Shown: positions 44,702 to 54,085, counted from the first letter of the stretch. The stretch is DNA of 64,000 nucleotides from Haliscomenobacter sp040401995 (GCA_040401995.1 JBBANM010000004.1:62001-126000), one strand, 5' to 3'. The notes: generated by a model not told the origin, from the letters alone. Numbers and translations are program-made.

Positions 44702-44886
44702 ACCTAAGTTTGATTGTTGGTTGGCGTGATTAATAATGGTTAGACTCTGGTTTTACGCCGAAGACTCGGTCTAGTTTGAGTTTTAAGATTTCTTTAACCA
44801 ACAAACTTTCTCTTGGAAGTATCGGTAGAAAGGACGTGTAAATCCAATAAATATTGTAATTTCTTCATTTCATAGAAAATAAAGCG

Positions 44887-45600
44887 ATGAAGCATCTATT
44901 GCTAGTATTATTCTTGGCCACCAGTGGAAAAGGATTTTCTCAAGTCCCTTGCGAAGGATATTTCCCTGATACCAAAGGCATGCAGCTAGAATACCGTTTA
45001 TTTAATGGAAAGGGGAAAACCATGTTAAATCGGCAACAAACCGTTTCGGCACTAACTTCAAATGCCGATGGCCTTGATGTATCAACAATCATCCAAAATA
45101 CAGGCAAGAATAATAATGCGAAGACTGGCAGCACTATGGTGTACCATTGCAAAAACGGGCAGGTAGCAACCGAACTCGAACATCTACTCAACTCTCAAGG
45201 ACTAGAATCTAATTTAGGTTTAGAAGTAACGGGAGACGGGCTGCTGATCCCAAATAATCTTCAAGTAGGTCAAAAATTACCTAATTCCGATAACACCATT
45301 AAGTTTCGGCGTGGAAAATCAATACTGACAAGCATGCAATATTTGATTCGAGACTATCAGGTAGAAGCACAAGAAAGACTGACTACTCCGGCCGGCGATT
45401 TTGATTGCATTAAACTATCTTATTGGGTGGATACAAAAAATTATGCTCCGGGTAGCATTGGCTTAAAATACAATGCGATTTTCACTTCGGTTAGAATGGT
45501 GCAGTGGTACGCAAAAAAAATTGGATTGATCAAGGAAGAAGTCTATAAAAAAAAGGGGAGCCTGTTTTCCAAAACTGAGTTGATCAAACTAACCCGCTAG
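44887..45600 (+). CDS. Secreted DUF3108-like (TapB-type) protein
   Basis: A 237-residue protein with a signal peptide (KGFSQ cleavage, about residue 19). The mature part begins CEGYFPDTKGMQLEYRLF and continues with strands and YLIRDYQVEAQERLTTPAGDFDCIKLSY, resembling the DUF3108-like/TapB proteins of Bacteroidota (LPS-assembly-related beta fold). The C-terminus is basic (KKKGSLFSKTELIKLTR). No catalytic motif is seen. It converges with pth through an inverted half copy of the MITE-like element. Confidence 0.55.
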   Translation: MKHLLLVLFLATSGKGFSQVPCEGYFPDTKGMQLEYRLFNGKGKTMLNRQQTVSALTSNADGLDVSTIIQNTGKNNNAKTGSTMVYHCKNGQVATELEHLLNSQGLESNLGLEVTGDGLLIPNNLQVGQKLPNSDNTIKFRRGKSILTSMQYLIRDYQVEAQERLTTPAGDFDCIKLSYWVDTKNYAPGSIGLKYNAIFTSVRMVQWYAKKIGLIKEEVYKKKGSLFSKTELIKLTR

Positions 45601-45602
45601 GC

Positions 45603-45636
45603 AACGCAGAAAAATTAACTTCCCGATTTTGGGTTT
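45603..45636. repeat. Half copy of the MITE-like element, overlapping the pth stop
   Basis: Thirty-four bases (AACGCAGAAAAATTAAC ... TTTTGGGTTT) identical in inverse to 43774-43807. The end overlaps the pth stop codon (TTA on the plus strand, 45635-45637). Confidence 0.75.
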
Positions 45637-46195
45637 ATTTTTTGTTGAATTGATTCATAGCTTGTGCTAGCCCAATGGTTCCAAAGCTTTTTATGGTATC
45701 TACCGCATACTGTAGCACTTCGGGGAGAATTTTGTTTTCTTCCGCATCCCATTCTCCCAATACAAAATCCACTTGCTGGCCTTTGCGAAAATCGCTGCCA
45801 ATGCCAATTCGTAAGCGGGCATAATCATTGGTTAGGTATTGGTCGATGTCTTTGAGACCATTGTGCCCGCCGTCGCTGCCTTTACCCCGCAATCTTTGTT
45901 TGGCAAATTCTAGGTTGAGATCATCCAACACCACCAATAGATTTTCTTTGGGGATTTTTTCTTTTTGTAGCCAATATTGAATGGCTTTACCGCTGCGGTT
46001 CATGTAAGTAGAGGGTTTGAGCAACACAAAGGTGCGGCTTTTGTGTTTCACCCGTGCAATACTCCCCAAGTGCTCTACCACAAACGAAGCTTCACCTTCC
46101 TTTGCCATGTAATCCACCACAGCAAAACCAACATTGTGCCGGGTATTGTCATACTCAGCGCCAATGTTTCCCAAACCAGCAATCAAATACTTCAT
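45635..46195 (-). CDS. pth: Peptidyl-tRNA hydrolase
   Basis: A 186-residue enzyme that releases the peptide from peptidyl-tRNA dropped by ribosomes. Diagnostic residues are visible: Asn10 in GLGNIG, catalytic His20 in TRHNVGF, the YMNRSGKAI loop (Asn), VLDDLNL with catalytic Asp, and GSDGGHNGLKDI. The length is normal. It is essential housekeeping and apparently single-gene. Confidence 0.97.
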   Translation of the reverse strand: MKYLIAGLGNIGAEYDNTRHNVGFAVVDYMAKEGEASFVVEHLGSIARVKHKSRTFVLLKPSTYMNRSGKAIQYWLQKEKIPKENLLVVLDDLNLEFAKQRLRGKGSDGGHNGLKDIDQYLTNDYARLRIGIGSDFRKGQQVDFVLGEWDAEENKILPEVLQYAVDTIKSFGTIGLAQAMNQFNKK

Positions 46196-46220
46196 AAGTC
46201 AACTAAAATGAGTTGATGCC

Positions 46221-46284
46221 AAGCGTTTTTCCTACCGTCTGCGATCGTTTCTTGAAAAATGATCAGGCGGTAGGAAAAGCGCTT
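46221..46284 (-). terminator. Long inverted repeat after dapD
   Basis: AAGCGTTTTTCCTACCG (46221-46237) / CGGTAGGAAAAGCGCTT (46268-46284), 16 of 17 pairs, just seven bases past the dapD stop. It forms a strong hairpin; a U-run is weak, so it may act as an mRNA 3' end or barrier. Confidence 0.55.
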
Positions 46285-46290
46285 ATTCGT

Positions 46291-47109
46291 TTAAACAGCC
46301 ACGTTGTACTCGCGCAACGCCGAATTTAAGGATACTTTTTTATCGGTACTTTCTTGGCGTTGACCAATGATCAAAGCGCAAGGTACCTGGTAAGATCCAG
46401 CTGGAAAAGTTTTGGTATATGACCCTGGAATAACCACTGATCGTGCGGGTACACGCCCCTTGTACGTGACTGGTTCTGGACCAGAAACATCAATAACGTG
46501 CGTACTATTGGTGATGACCACATTGGCGCCAAGAACTGACTCGCGCTCGATGTGTGCGCCTTCAACCACGATGCAACGCGAGCCGATAAAGCAATCGTCT
46601 TCAATGATGGTAGGGGCAGCTTGTGGTGGTTCCAGTACGCCGCCTATGCCTACGCCGCCACTGAGGTGTACATTGCGACCAATCTGTGCGCAAGAGCCAA
46701 CCGTTGCCCAGGTGTCCACCATGGTTCCGCTGCCTACCCAAGCGCCGATGTTGACGTAGCTGGGCATCAAAATCACGCCGCGTTCCAAGAATGAACCATG
46801 GCGAGCAATGGCATGGGGTACAACCCGAACGCCTAATTCGGCATATCCTTTTTTGAGGGGAATTTTATCGTAAAATTCAAATGGCCCCACTTCAATGGTC
46901 TCCATTTGGCGGAGCGGAAAATAAAGCACAACGGCTTTTTTTACCCACTCATTCACTTGCCAGGTTCCATTGTCCAAAGGCTCAGCTACACGGAGCGTGC
47001 CTTTGTCGAGGAGATTAACTACCGCAAAAACCGCTTCTTGGGTTGCAGTTTGCTGTAAGAGGGACCGATCGTCCCAAGCTTTTTCAATAATAGGTTGCAG
47101 GGTATTCAT
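46291..47109 (-). CDS. dapD: Tetrahydrodipicolinate N-succinyltransferase
   Basis: A 272-residue enzyme of lysine/diaminopimelate synthesis, using succinyl-CoA. Start at ATG 47109 (MNTLQPIIEKAWDDRSLL), which matches the family; ATG 47157 adds 16 residues. After the alpha/beta N-domain the left-handed beta-helix hexapeptides are clear (GVILMPSYVNIGAWVGSGTM, VGSCAQIGRNVHLSGG, VLEPPQAAPTIIEDDCFIGSR). In the CoA-binding region is VVIPGSYTKTFPAG. The residues match the succinylase pathway, giving meso-DAP for peptidoglycan. Confidence 0.96.
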   Translation of the reverse strand: MNTLQPIIEKAWDDRSLLQQTATQEAVFAVVNLLDKGTLRVAEPLDNGTWQVNEWVKKAVVLYFPLRQMETIEVGPFEFYDKIPLKKGYAELGVRVVPHAIARHGSFLERGVILMPSYVNIGAWVGSGTMVDTWATVGSCAQIGRNVHLSGGVGIGGVLEPPQAAPTIIEDDCFIGSRCIVVEGAHIERESVLGANVVITNSTHVIDVSGPEPVTYKGRVPARSVVIPGSYTKTFPAGSYQVPCALIIGQRQESTDKKVSLNSALREYNVAV

Positions 47110-47200
47110 CCGTTTTTTCAAATTTGCCCTGCAAAAATAACAGACTTGCAGCGCCAATGACGCTTCTGGTCAAAAAATTGGGATTTTTTTTCGTACCCTC

Positions 47201-48628
47201 CTACAAATGGATCTTGGCAATACGCAATTGCCCTCTTCTTTCACTCGGTACAATGACTTTATCCGCTGAAACTTGAACGGCATCCCGAAACCGTAAGTGT
47301 AGTTTCAGGTGTTCGGTACTGAGCATGCTGTTGCGATTGAATACGCCATCGCCTTTCAAAACGTATTCGCTTACGGTGTTTTCCATTTTGATCTCATCGT
47401 TGAAAATCAAGCGGAGATTACGAGCGGTTTTTACTAAAAAATAAGAAGAAAAAACGGCGCTATCGTCTTGCGAAAACTGTTTTTTGTACAGCACATCCTT
47501 CCAGTGGGGTTCCCCATTTGGATGGATGGCGATGACAAAAATATCGTTGTAGTAGTAATCAACCGAGCTGCGCGCTCCCAGGTTATCCATCGGGAAGCGA
47601 TTGAAAGAGGAAGTGGAAATGGTTCTTACCGAATTCAAATTTTCTTCGCCAATCAAAATCAACCCTCCATCCCTGCGCAAAACAATATTGCGAACGTCTA
47701 TTTCACCAATTCCTCGGTTTTGCCGCACGTCTTTGCCTTCTAAATCGGAAACAAATTTATCATCAAACACATTGAATGAAAGTATGTAGCTATCTGGATT
47801 GTATCGTGGGATGCTTAAGTAAAAAAAGCCCTCGGCGCGATCCGAATTGCGCTCAAAGTACAAACCGCCAGCGGTGAGTCGTTCGTTGATGTTGTCGTAG
47901 AGAAACGAAACCCCGTAGGTCAATCGATCTTGCATCGGGATAATGATGCTGCTTAAGGGATCCTTTTCCCCCCCGTAGGTAAACATTACGATCCGGTGTT
48001 TTTCTTTTCTTCCACCGTAATTGTCTTTTTCAAGAATGGAATACATGCGCCCCTCATTGCTCAACTGCACATGGGAGATATCATCGGTTAGCAGGTAACT
48101 ATCCAGTGGAAAACTGGAATCCCACATGACTTTCATGTTTACGTTGTCAAAACATACCGCGCTAAAAATGTCTTTATCAATGTGGTAAATCAACACTTTG
48201 GAGCGATCCTCGCTGCGCACAATGGTAAAACGGGGATTGAAAAACATGTACCCATAATCCCGCAGCGCTAATGTCTTCTTCTTATTGGCCGAAGCGTCAA
48301 ATAGGTCAGCGCGAATCACCGTATTTCCCTTTTCCTTACAGGTGTAGATAATGGAAAAGCTATCCCGCACGGTATTGATTCCAAGCACACTGGGGTTGCG
48401 TTTTTCTAATTCAACCGGTTTGGACCAACTGGAGCGCATTTGGTCATCAAAAGCTTGTACTTCGAATTTGTCCACCCGATTCCGGAAAATCAATACTCGC
48501 CCCTTAATTTCGCCAATAATGTCGTACGACATATCCGTGCGGAGCGGCAATTCTTCCGATAGCACCAATTTTTGAGCCGTTAAGGCAACAGGAAGGCAAA
48601 ACGCTGCAATCAAAAGCCATTTCATCAT
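47201..48628 (-). CDS. Unknown secreted protein with propeller-like repeats
   Basis: A 475-residue exported protein (signal peptide MMKWLLIAAFCLPVALTAQ). The mature portion is beta-rich: repeated strands of the kind GRVLIFRNRVDKFEVQAFDDQM and RMYSILEKDNYGGRKEKHRIVMFTYG, suggestive of a beta-propeller, but no WD40 or YVTN signature is clear. No T9SS sorting domain is found at the C-terminus (ends LRIAKIHL). I do not recognise the family. It lies 91 bases after dapD's start and may be independent. Confidence 0.6.
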   Translation of the reverse strand: MMKWLLIAAFCLPVALTAQKLVLSEELPLRTDMSYDIIGEIKGRVLIFRNRVDKFEVQAFDDQMRSSWSKPVELEKRNPSVLGINTVRDSFSIIYTCKEKGNTVIRADLFDASANKKKTLALRDYGYMFFNPRFTIVRSEDRSKVLIYHIDKDIFSAVCFDNVNMKVMWDSSFPLDSYLLTDDISHVQLSNEGRMYSILEKDNYGGRKEKHRIVMFTYGGEKDPLSSIIIPMQDRLTYGVSFLYDNINERLTAGGLYFERNSDRAEGFFYLSIPRYNPDSYILSFNVFDDKFVSDLEGKDVRQNRGIGEIDVRNIVLRRDGGLILIGEENLNSVRTISTSSFNRFPMDNLGARSSVDYYYNDIFVIAIHPNGEPHWKDVLYKKQFSQDDSAVFSSYFLVKTARNLRLIFNDEIKMENTVSEYVLKGDGVFNRNSMLSTEHLKLHLRFRDAVQVSADKVIVPSERRGQLRIAKIHL

Positions 48629-48783
48629 GGTATGTTTAACTTTAACTTTCTAAGAAAGAGGAGTTGAGTTTTATACCCACACCGGGGTACAAGTTAACAC
48701 AAAGCAAAGGAGCATCAACTTCCAAAAAACGGATGATCTGCACCTATTGCTATGTGTCAATTCAAAAAACTTCGTCGGCAAGA

Positions 48784-49932
48784 TTACCCTTGGTATACCA
48801 CTCGGTAGATTACATTGGCAAAATCATCCGAAATCAACATAGAACCATCTGGCATCAATTCAATATCCACTGGTCTGCCCCAAGCTAGATCAGCGGCTAC
48901 ATCCAGCCAACCTTCGATAAAAGGGGCATAACTCAATGCTTTATTGCCGTCCGTTTTTACCATCATCACGCGGTAGCCGCTTTTTTTACTACGGTTCCAG
49001 GAGCCGTGTTCGGCAAAAATAGCGAGGTTGTCGCGGTATTCAGCCGGAAACTGTTTTCCAGTATAAAATTCAATCCCCAGCGGAGCAACGTGAGCGCCCA
49101 ATTTCTGAGCAGGTGCCGTAAAATCGCTACAAGGACGTTTGCTGCCAAATTCAGGATCAGGTAAATCACCTTGATGACAATAAGGATATCCGAAATGCAT
49201 GTAATCTTTGGTAGCGCAGTTGAGCTCGCAAGAAGGCACGTCATCGCCCAGCATATCCCGGCCATTATCCGTAAACCACAAATCTTTCGTTTTTGGATTC
49301 CAAGTAAATCCTACAGTATTGCGAATTCCGCGTTGTACGATTTCCATCCCTGTTCCATCCGCATTTAGGCGGGTAATGGAGTTATAAATATCGTCTTTTG
49401 ATTCGCAAATATTACAAGGAGCACCTACTGGTACGTATAATTTCCCGTCCGGACCAAAAGCGATGAATTTCCAGCCGTGGTGTTTATCAGTTGGATATTT
49501 GTCATAAACTACCTTGGGCTGTGGCGGATTGGCCAACTGGCTTTCAATGTTTTCGTATTTCAAAATTCGGCTTACTTCAGCTACGTACAAATCACCATTT
49601 TTGAAAGCTACTCCGGTAGGAAGATTCAAGCCTTTGGCAATTTCATACATCTTGTCGGCTTTGAAGTCTTTATCCGTATCCACCAAGGCATAAACACTGC
49701 CTTTGTCGCGGGTACCTACAAACAAAGTACCGTTGGGTGAAAGTGCCATCTCTCTTGCTGTGGTTACATCCTCCGCATAAATGGAAATTTTAAACCCTTT
49801 GGGAAGTTTGAGTTTATCCAAAGGTAACTTGGTGGTTTCAGCGGGTGCAGCAGTCTTGGAAATAGGTTTGACATTGCTACAGCTGCTTACAACCAAAAAT
49901 GAAAAAACAACAAAAACATAAATAAATCTCAT
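48784..49932 (-). CDS. PQQ-dependent sugar (sorbosone-type) dehydrogenase lipoprotein
   Basis: A 382-residue envelope protein. Lipobox VVSSC (Cys18). The six-bladed propeller of the soluble glucose/aldose sugar dehydrogenase family is recognised from KLPKGFKISIYAEDVTTARE, LSPNGTLFVGTRDKGSVYAL, PDGKLYVPVGAP, DNGRDMLGDDVPSCELN and AIFAEHGSWNR. The enzyme class oxidises sugars or sugar alcohols with PQQ in the periplasm. Cys pairs (CNIC, SCELNC) may form disulfides. PQQ synthesis genes are not in this window, so the cofactor would be imported or made elsewhere. Confidence 0.85.
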   Translation of the reverse strand: MRFIYVFVVFSFLVVSSCSNVKPISKTAAPAETTKLPLDKLKLPKGFKISIYAEDVTTAREMALSPNGTLFVGTRDKGSVYALVDTDKDFKADKMYEIAKGLNLPTGVAFKNGDLYVAEVSRILKYENIESQLANPPQPKVVYDKYPTDKHHGWKFIAFGPDGKLYVPVGAPCNICESKDDIYNSITRLNADGTGMEIVQRGIRNTVGFTWNPKTKDLWFTDNGRDMLGDDVPSCELNCATKDYMHFGYPYCHQGDLPDPEFGSKRPCSDFTAPAQKLGAHVAPLGIEFYTGKQFPAEYRDNLAIFAEHGSWNRSKKSGYRVMMVKTDGNKALSYAPFIEGWLDVAADLAWGRPVDIELMPDGSMLISDDFANVIYRVVYQG

Positions 49933-49948
49933 GATCTGATACTGTTTT

Positions 49949-50107
49949 AGGAATGGGTAAATAATAAAGTGCCATTTTAGCCGCCGCTATTTTGCAGCCA
50001 ATCAACTATCTTTTGAGGCGAATAGCAGCGCTATTTAACGAAAAAGATAGGAAGAGTGGATGTGAAAGAGCAAGGATAAGGTGGTACTTTATTGTTTAAC
50101 CATTCCT
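49949..50107. repeat. 159-base element with 26-base inverted termini (AGGAAYGGG family)
   Basis: AGGAATGGGTAAATAATAAA... (49949-49974) and its inverted partner (50082-50107) match at 23 of 26 positions; 107 bases lie between. This occupies most of the 330-base gap between the sugar dehydrogenase and the PorE-like gene. The ends resemble those at 39645-39690 and 31095-31129. Confidence 0.7.
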
Positions 50108-50262
50108 TAGAAAGAAGAAAATATGATCGCGCAAGGCGTTTACGAAATCCAATGGTTCCAACAATTATATCGACATTAAGTTACAAAACTATCGTCTAGT
50201 ACATCCTTTATTTCTTGATTTTGTCAGGAAAACGTTCTTTTTGGCAGTAAACCTTTCAATCA

Positions 50263-52332
50263 TTAACCCCCGCCATTGATGTACGCCTGCAAATCAGGGA
50301 ATTGAAAAACAAACCGTGCTGCCTGATCCATGCTGATGCGACGCCCATCAGCATAAGGTACTATGGTAATTCCGGATTGAATGCCCAATCGCTGGCGCAC
50401 TGCCGCCACCTCGGCATAGGTAGCATATTGACCGGCTAAATACAGGTAATTGCCACTGGAATTGCCTTTTTCCATCAATGCATTGCCAATTTGTGTCAAC
50501 ATAGTGCCTTGATAAGGCCCCGCTGTTTGTGCTACCTGCAACCGATAGACCAATCCTTTTTCTGGTTGATTGTTCTGATCGTATAGCGGTTTCAGTGGGA
50601 TGTCGTCGGGTATCAATACTTGAAAACGAACCATTTTCATGGATTGTTGATCAGGCGCTGGCGGTCGAGCCCGCAAGCTCAACGACTGTGCAGGCACGCC
50701 GCGCTCACGCAGGTAAAGCGATATGTTTTCGGCGCTCTTCATGGCGCTAAACAATCGGCTGGACAAGGCCATTTCCTGTCGAGAAGAAGGCAAAATGACC
50801 AACTGAACACCGGGGTTCTCCATGACCAATTTGATCAAAGGTTCGATTTGAGTTCGCAATCCAGCTTGCTGCCAATCGGCATCGCTTTGAAATTCAATGG
50901 ATTTGAGCAAAGGGGTTTCTCCACGTACAACATTTATGGAAGGTGCGTTGGTAAGTCCTGGCGCCGAAGTCCGGTTAGCAATGGGTACTGCTGGCGGCTG
51001 GTTATTGGGTATAGTAGGGCCGCTCATTTCCTGCATGTAGTCAAAGAAATAGGCCGCATAAAGATCGCGTTCGCCCATGCCATCGCGACGAGCGGAGCAA
51101 AAAAACGCGGTATAACCATCTCTGGACAAACGAAAGTGAGTATCATCTTCGGCAGAGTTGATGGGAATTCCGATGTTATCGGGCGTAGTCCATTTGCCAG
51201 CCTGGGCAATGAAAAAAGACCGGAACACATCAAACCCGCCAATGCTGGTTGTCGCCTGGTTTGAACTGAAATAAAGGGTTCTTCCATCACGCGCCAAAAA
51301 AGGCGTTGTTTCATCGTATGGACTATTGATCTCCGGGCCAAGGTTTTGAGCCGGCGTCCAACGTCCTTTCCGAAAAACTGTTTTGTAGAGATCCAATCCG
51401 CCGTAGCCTCCAGGTCGGAAACTAGGAAAAATGACCAAAGTATCGTTAAAGATATGGGGCGCTGTAAGTCCGGCTGTTGCTTCCAAAGGACCGGTAAAAG
51501 GATCGGAAGTCAGTGCCCGGTTACCCGCTCGAAAGGTATCAATCAAGATTTGTCCCTGCGCAAAAGAGGTGCCTTTAAAGTAATACAAAGCCTTACCATT
51601 GGCACTAAAATCCAGTAATACTTCATGTTGCGGACTATTGAGTAAGTAATGCATGCTTTGCAACGCACCCCACTGACCATTGATCAACTGACAGGCAAAA
51701 ATATCGCTATAGTAGCGGCCCAACACATCATCGGGTTGACCAAATTGATTGCGGGCGCCGCCGCTATTCCCTTGACGAGTAGAAGAAAAATATATTCGAT
51801 CGTTGTAATTGGGGCTCATCAAGGGGCCAAATTCATCGTATTGAGAATTGATTTGCGATCCTAAGTTTTCAACAATGGCTTTGGCCGGGCGATATTGTTG
51901 TTGTTGCCCAACGCTACACCGCCTTACTTCATCTAGCACTGCTTGTCTGTTGGGGTGGTTGCTGCTAATGGCTTTTAGATAAAGCTTGTAATAATCTATC
52001 GCCTTGCCAAATTCTTGTTTATCATGATGGATCTTTCCAAGGTAAAGCAAGGTTTCAGGAAAAGGATTTTTCTCATTTTCTAGTAAACCTTTTAACAGCA
52101 CCTCGGCATCATTGAGCTGGTTGAGGTTATAAGAACACAGCGCCAACAGAAGTTTGGACTCCTTGTCTTCCTGTCGATTGTTCTTTTTTGCCGCTATTAA
52201 AATACTCTGACCTTCATGGTATTTATTGAGGTAAAAAAACTCTTTTGCCCGCCGTTTTTTATCGGCAAAACTTTCTTGAGCGCTCAGCAGCGTACATCCC
52301 AGCAAAAAAAGTAGTAAAAATTTGTAGCGCAT
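50263..52332 (-). CDS. PorE-like TPR/PD40/OmpA-type envelope protein
   Basis: A 689-residue protein, start at ATG 52332 (MRYKFLLLFLLGCTLLSAQ), which gives a signal peptide. Residues about 30-140 hold TPR-like helices (KYHEGQSILIAAKK, DAEVLLKGLLENEKNP, FGKAIDYYKLYLKAI). Then PD40/WD40-like propeller blades carry the typical DRIYFSSTRQGN and GGLDLYKTVF motifs (about 180-440). A linker leads to a degenerate OmpA-like segment (NISLYLRERGVPAQSLSLRA, about 545-570) and a C-terminal SPOR-like part (YRLQVAQTAGPYQG, ending INGGG). The order TPR-PD40-OmpA is that of PorE, a T9SS component anchoring to peptidoglycan. This is likely a paralogue rather than the canonical gene. Confidence 0.7.
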   Translation of the reverse strand: MRYKFLLLFLLGCTLLSAQESFADKKRRAKEFFYLNKYHEGQSILIAAKKNNRQEDKESKLLLALCSYNLNQLNDAEVLLKGLLENEKNPFPETLLYLGKIHHDKQEFGKAIDYYKLYLKAISSNHPNRQAVLDEVRRCSVGQQQQYRPAKAIVENLGSQINSQYDEFGPLMSPNYNDRIYFSSTRQGNSGGARNQFGQPDDVLGRYYSDIFACQLINGQWGALQSMHYLLNSPQHEVLLDFSANGKALYYFKGTSFAQGQILIDTFRAGNRALTSDPFTGPLEATAGLTAPHIFNDTLVIFPSFRPGGYGGLDLYKTVFRKGRWTPAQNLGPEINSPYDETTPFLARDGRTLYFSSNQATTSIGGFDVFRSFFIAQAGKWTTPDNIGIPINSAEDDTHFRLSRDGYTAFFCSARRDGMGERDLYAAYFFDYMQEMSGPTIPNNQPPAVPIANRTSAPGLTNAPSINVVRGETPLLKSIEFQSDADWQQAGLRTQIEPLIKLVMENPGVQLVILPSSRQEMALSSRLFSAMKSAENISLYLRERGVPAQSLSLRARPPAPDQQSMKMVRFQVLIPDDIPLKPLYDQNNQPEKGLVYRLQVAQTAGPYQGTMLTQIGNALMEKGNSSGNYLYLAGQYATYAEVAAVRQRLGIQSGITIVPYADGRRISMDQAARFVFQFPDLQAYINGGG

Positions 52333-52564
52333 AGCAGATAGCGTTTTTGTAAAAATAGAGGTTCGGAAAGGTTTGGGCAAGATGCTTACCTTCACAATAA
52401 GTATATCGAATAAATGGATCTAGGGTTGCCGATTTTGCCGACAACCCGATAGGAACGCTTGCGAACCTTCAGCTAGTACATGAAAGTGCCTAAAGCTGCT
52501 GATCAGAACGCTTTATAAATTTTTTTAAGTATTCTCTACAAAAAAATGAAGCACAGTTGCTTTG

Positions 52565-53890
52565 TTACACCATTCTGGTCGCATCAAATCCTTCCAGATA
52601 ATCGGCTACTCGGCGCAAAAAAGACCCGCCTAAGAACCCGTCTACTACCCGGTGATCATAAGAAAGCGACAAAAACATCATTTGTCGAACAGCAATGAGG
52701 TCGCCATATTCGGTTTCGATCACCGCTGGTTTTTTGCGGATAGCGCCCGTTGCCAAGATGGCTGCTTGTGGCTGATTGATAATGGGCGTGCCCATGACGT
52801 TGCCAAAGGTGCCTACATTGGTCAGGGTAAAGGTGCCGCCTTGGATATCTTCGGGTTTGAGTTGATTGTTGCGGGCTCGATTAGCAAGGTCGTTCACCAT
52901 TTTCGTCAATCCGGCCAAGTTGTGTTGATCAGCATGACGGATAACGGGTACAATCAAATTACCAGAAGGCAATGCTGCAGCCATACCAATGTTGATGTCT
53001 TTTTTGACCACGATAGTATTCCCTTCTACGGATACATTGACCAGCGGGTAATCGCGGATGGCCTTGGCTACTGCTTCAATAAATATGGGGGTAAAAGTAA
53101 TTTTTTCGTTGTAGCGTTTGAGGTATTCGCCCTTCATCTTTTCGCGCCATTTTACCAATTCCGTTACATCGGCTTCAACAAAAGAAGTCACGTGCGGCGA
53201 AGTTTGCTTCGACATGACCATATGATCGGCAATCAAGCGACGCATCCGATCCATTTCTACTATTTCCACATTGCCACTTTGGCCGTTGGAGGAAGCAGTA
53301 GAGGATGTAATGATTGGCGCTGCGGCAGGCTTTGCCGATGGCGCTGGAGTAGCGGGTTGTTTTTGTCGATTGTCGACATAAGCCAACACATCTCGTTTGG
53401 TAACGCGGCCTTGTAATCCCGAACCTTCAATGGCTTCCAGTTCTTGTACCGTGATGTTTTCTTGCTGGGCGATATTGCGTACCAGCGGAGAATAAAACCG
53501 CGCACTATCCCCTTTGCCAATGGTTACTGACTCCAGAATACTAGGCGATAAAGTTGCTTCTACTTCGGCAATGGCGGCTTTGCCATTGGGGCTGGCTACC
53601 GCAAGAGCAGGTTCTACTTTCGGCGCCGATTGCTCGATCGCACCATTGGCAGCCGTATCAATCAAAGCGATGATGGCGCCTACTGGTACCGTATCATTTT
53701 CTTGAAAAAAAAATTTAGTAATCGTACCGCCGATTGGGGAGGGTACTTCCGAGTCGACCTTATCCGTTGCGATTTCGGCAATCGTTTCGTCGATGTCGAT
53801 TGAGTCGCCGACTTGTTTCACCCAGCGGAGAATGGTTGCTTCTATAATGCTCTCGCCCATTTTGGGCATAATCAATTCAAATTGGGCCAT
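52565..53890 (-). CDS. 2-oxo acid dehydrogenase E2 (dihydrolipoyl acyltransferase)
   Basis: A 441-residue enzyme, start at ATG 53890 (MAQFELIMPKMGESIIEATI); the upstream frame to 53965 runs into an inverted repeat. One lipoyl domain (Lys44 in ATDKV), an Ala/Pro-rich linker, a peripheral-subunit binding domain (SPLVRNIAQQENI) and a catalytic domain with SYDHRVVDG (His and Asp catalytic). The family belongs to the branched-chain or 2-oxoglutarate type complexes. E1 and E3 genes are not adjacent, so the substrate is undetermined. Confidence 0.93.
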   Translation of the reverse strand: MAQFELIMPKMGESIIEATILRWVKQVGDSIDIDETIAEIATDKVDSEVPSPIGGTITKFFFQENDTVPVGAIIALIDTAANGAIEQSAPKVEPALAVASPNGKAAIAEVEATLSPSILESVTIGKGDSARFYSPLVRNIAQQENITVQELEAIEGSGLQGRVTKRDVLAYVDNRQKQPATPAPSAKPAAAPIITSSTASSNGQSGNVEIVEMDRMRRLIADHMVMSKQTSPHVTSFVEADVTELVKWREKMKGEYLKRYNEKITFTPIFIEAVAKAIRDYPLVNVSVEGNTIVVKKDINIGMAAALPSGNLIVPVIRHADQHNLAGLTKMVNDLANRARNNQLKPEDIQGGTFTLTNVGTFGNVMGTPIINQPQAAILATGAIRKKPAVIETEYGDLIAVRQMMFLSLSYDHRVVDGFLGGSFLRRVADYLEGFDATRMV

Positions 53891-53924
53891 GGATCCTTGG
53901 TTAAAATTTGGTTGAATTTGGTTT

Positions 53925-54085
53925 AGAGCTTGTTCATGTTTTGGATCTGAGGCGAAGAAGAGCAAATTTTATTTCAAGCGAGGCAAAATTTGCAGCCGTA
54001 TGTGGCCAATACGGCGAAAATTTTAACGAAGCATGAAATAAAATTTGCCTCATGGAGACCAAAACCCAAAATTTGAACAAGCTCT
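53925..54085. repeat. Large imperfect palindromic element upstream of the E2 gene
   Basis: Outer arms AGAGCTTGTTCA (53925-53936) and TGAACAAGCTCT (54074-54085) are perfect, middle arms around GCAAATTTTATTTC / GAAATAAAATTTGC match, and the centre is GCCGTAT-GTGGCCA-ATACGGC (53995-54015). The total is about 161 bases, no coding potential. It looks like a MITE or REP-type element. Confidence 0.7.

Noticed and set aside
50620..51264. A 214-codon plus-strand open frame opposite the PorE-like gene
   Set aside because: The minus strand has TPR and PD40 motifs; the plus-strand product has none.
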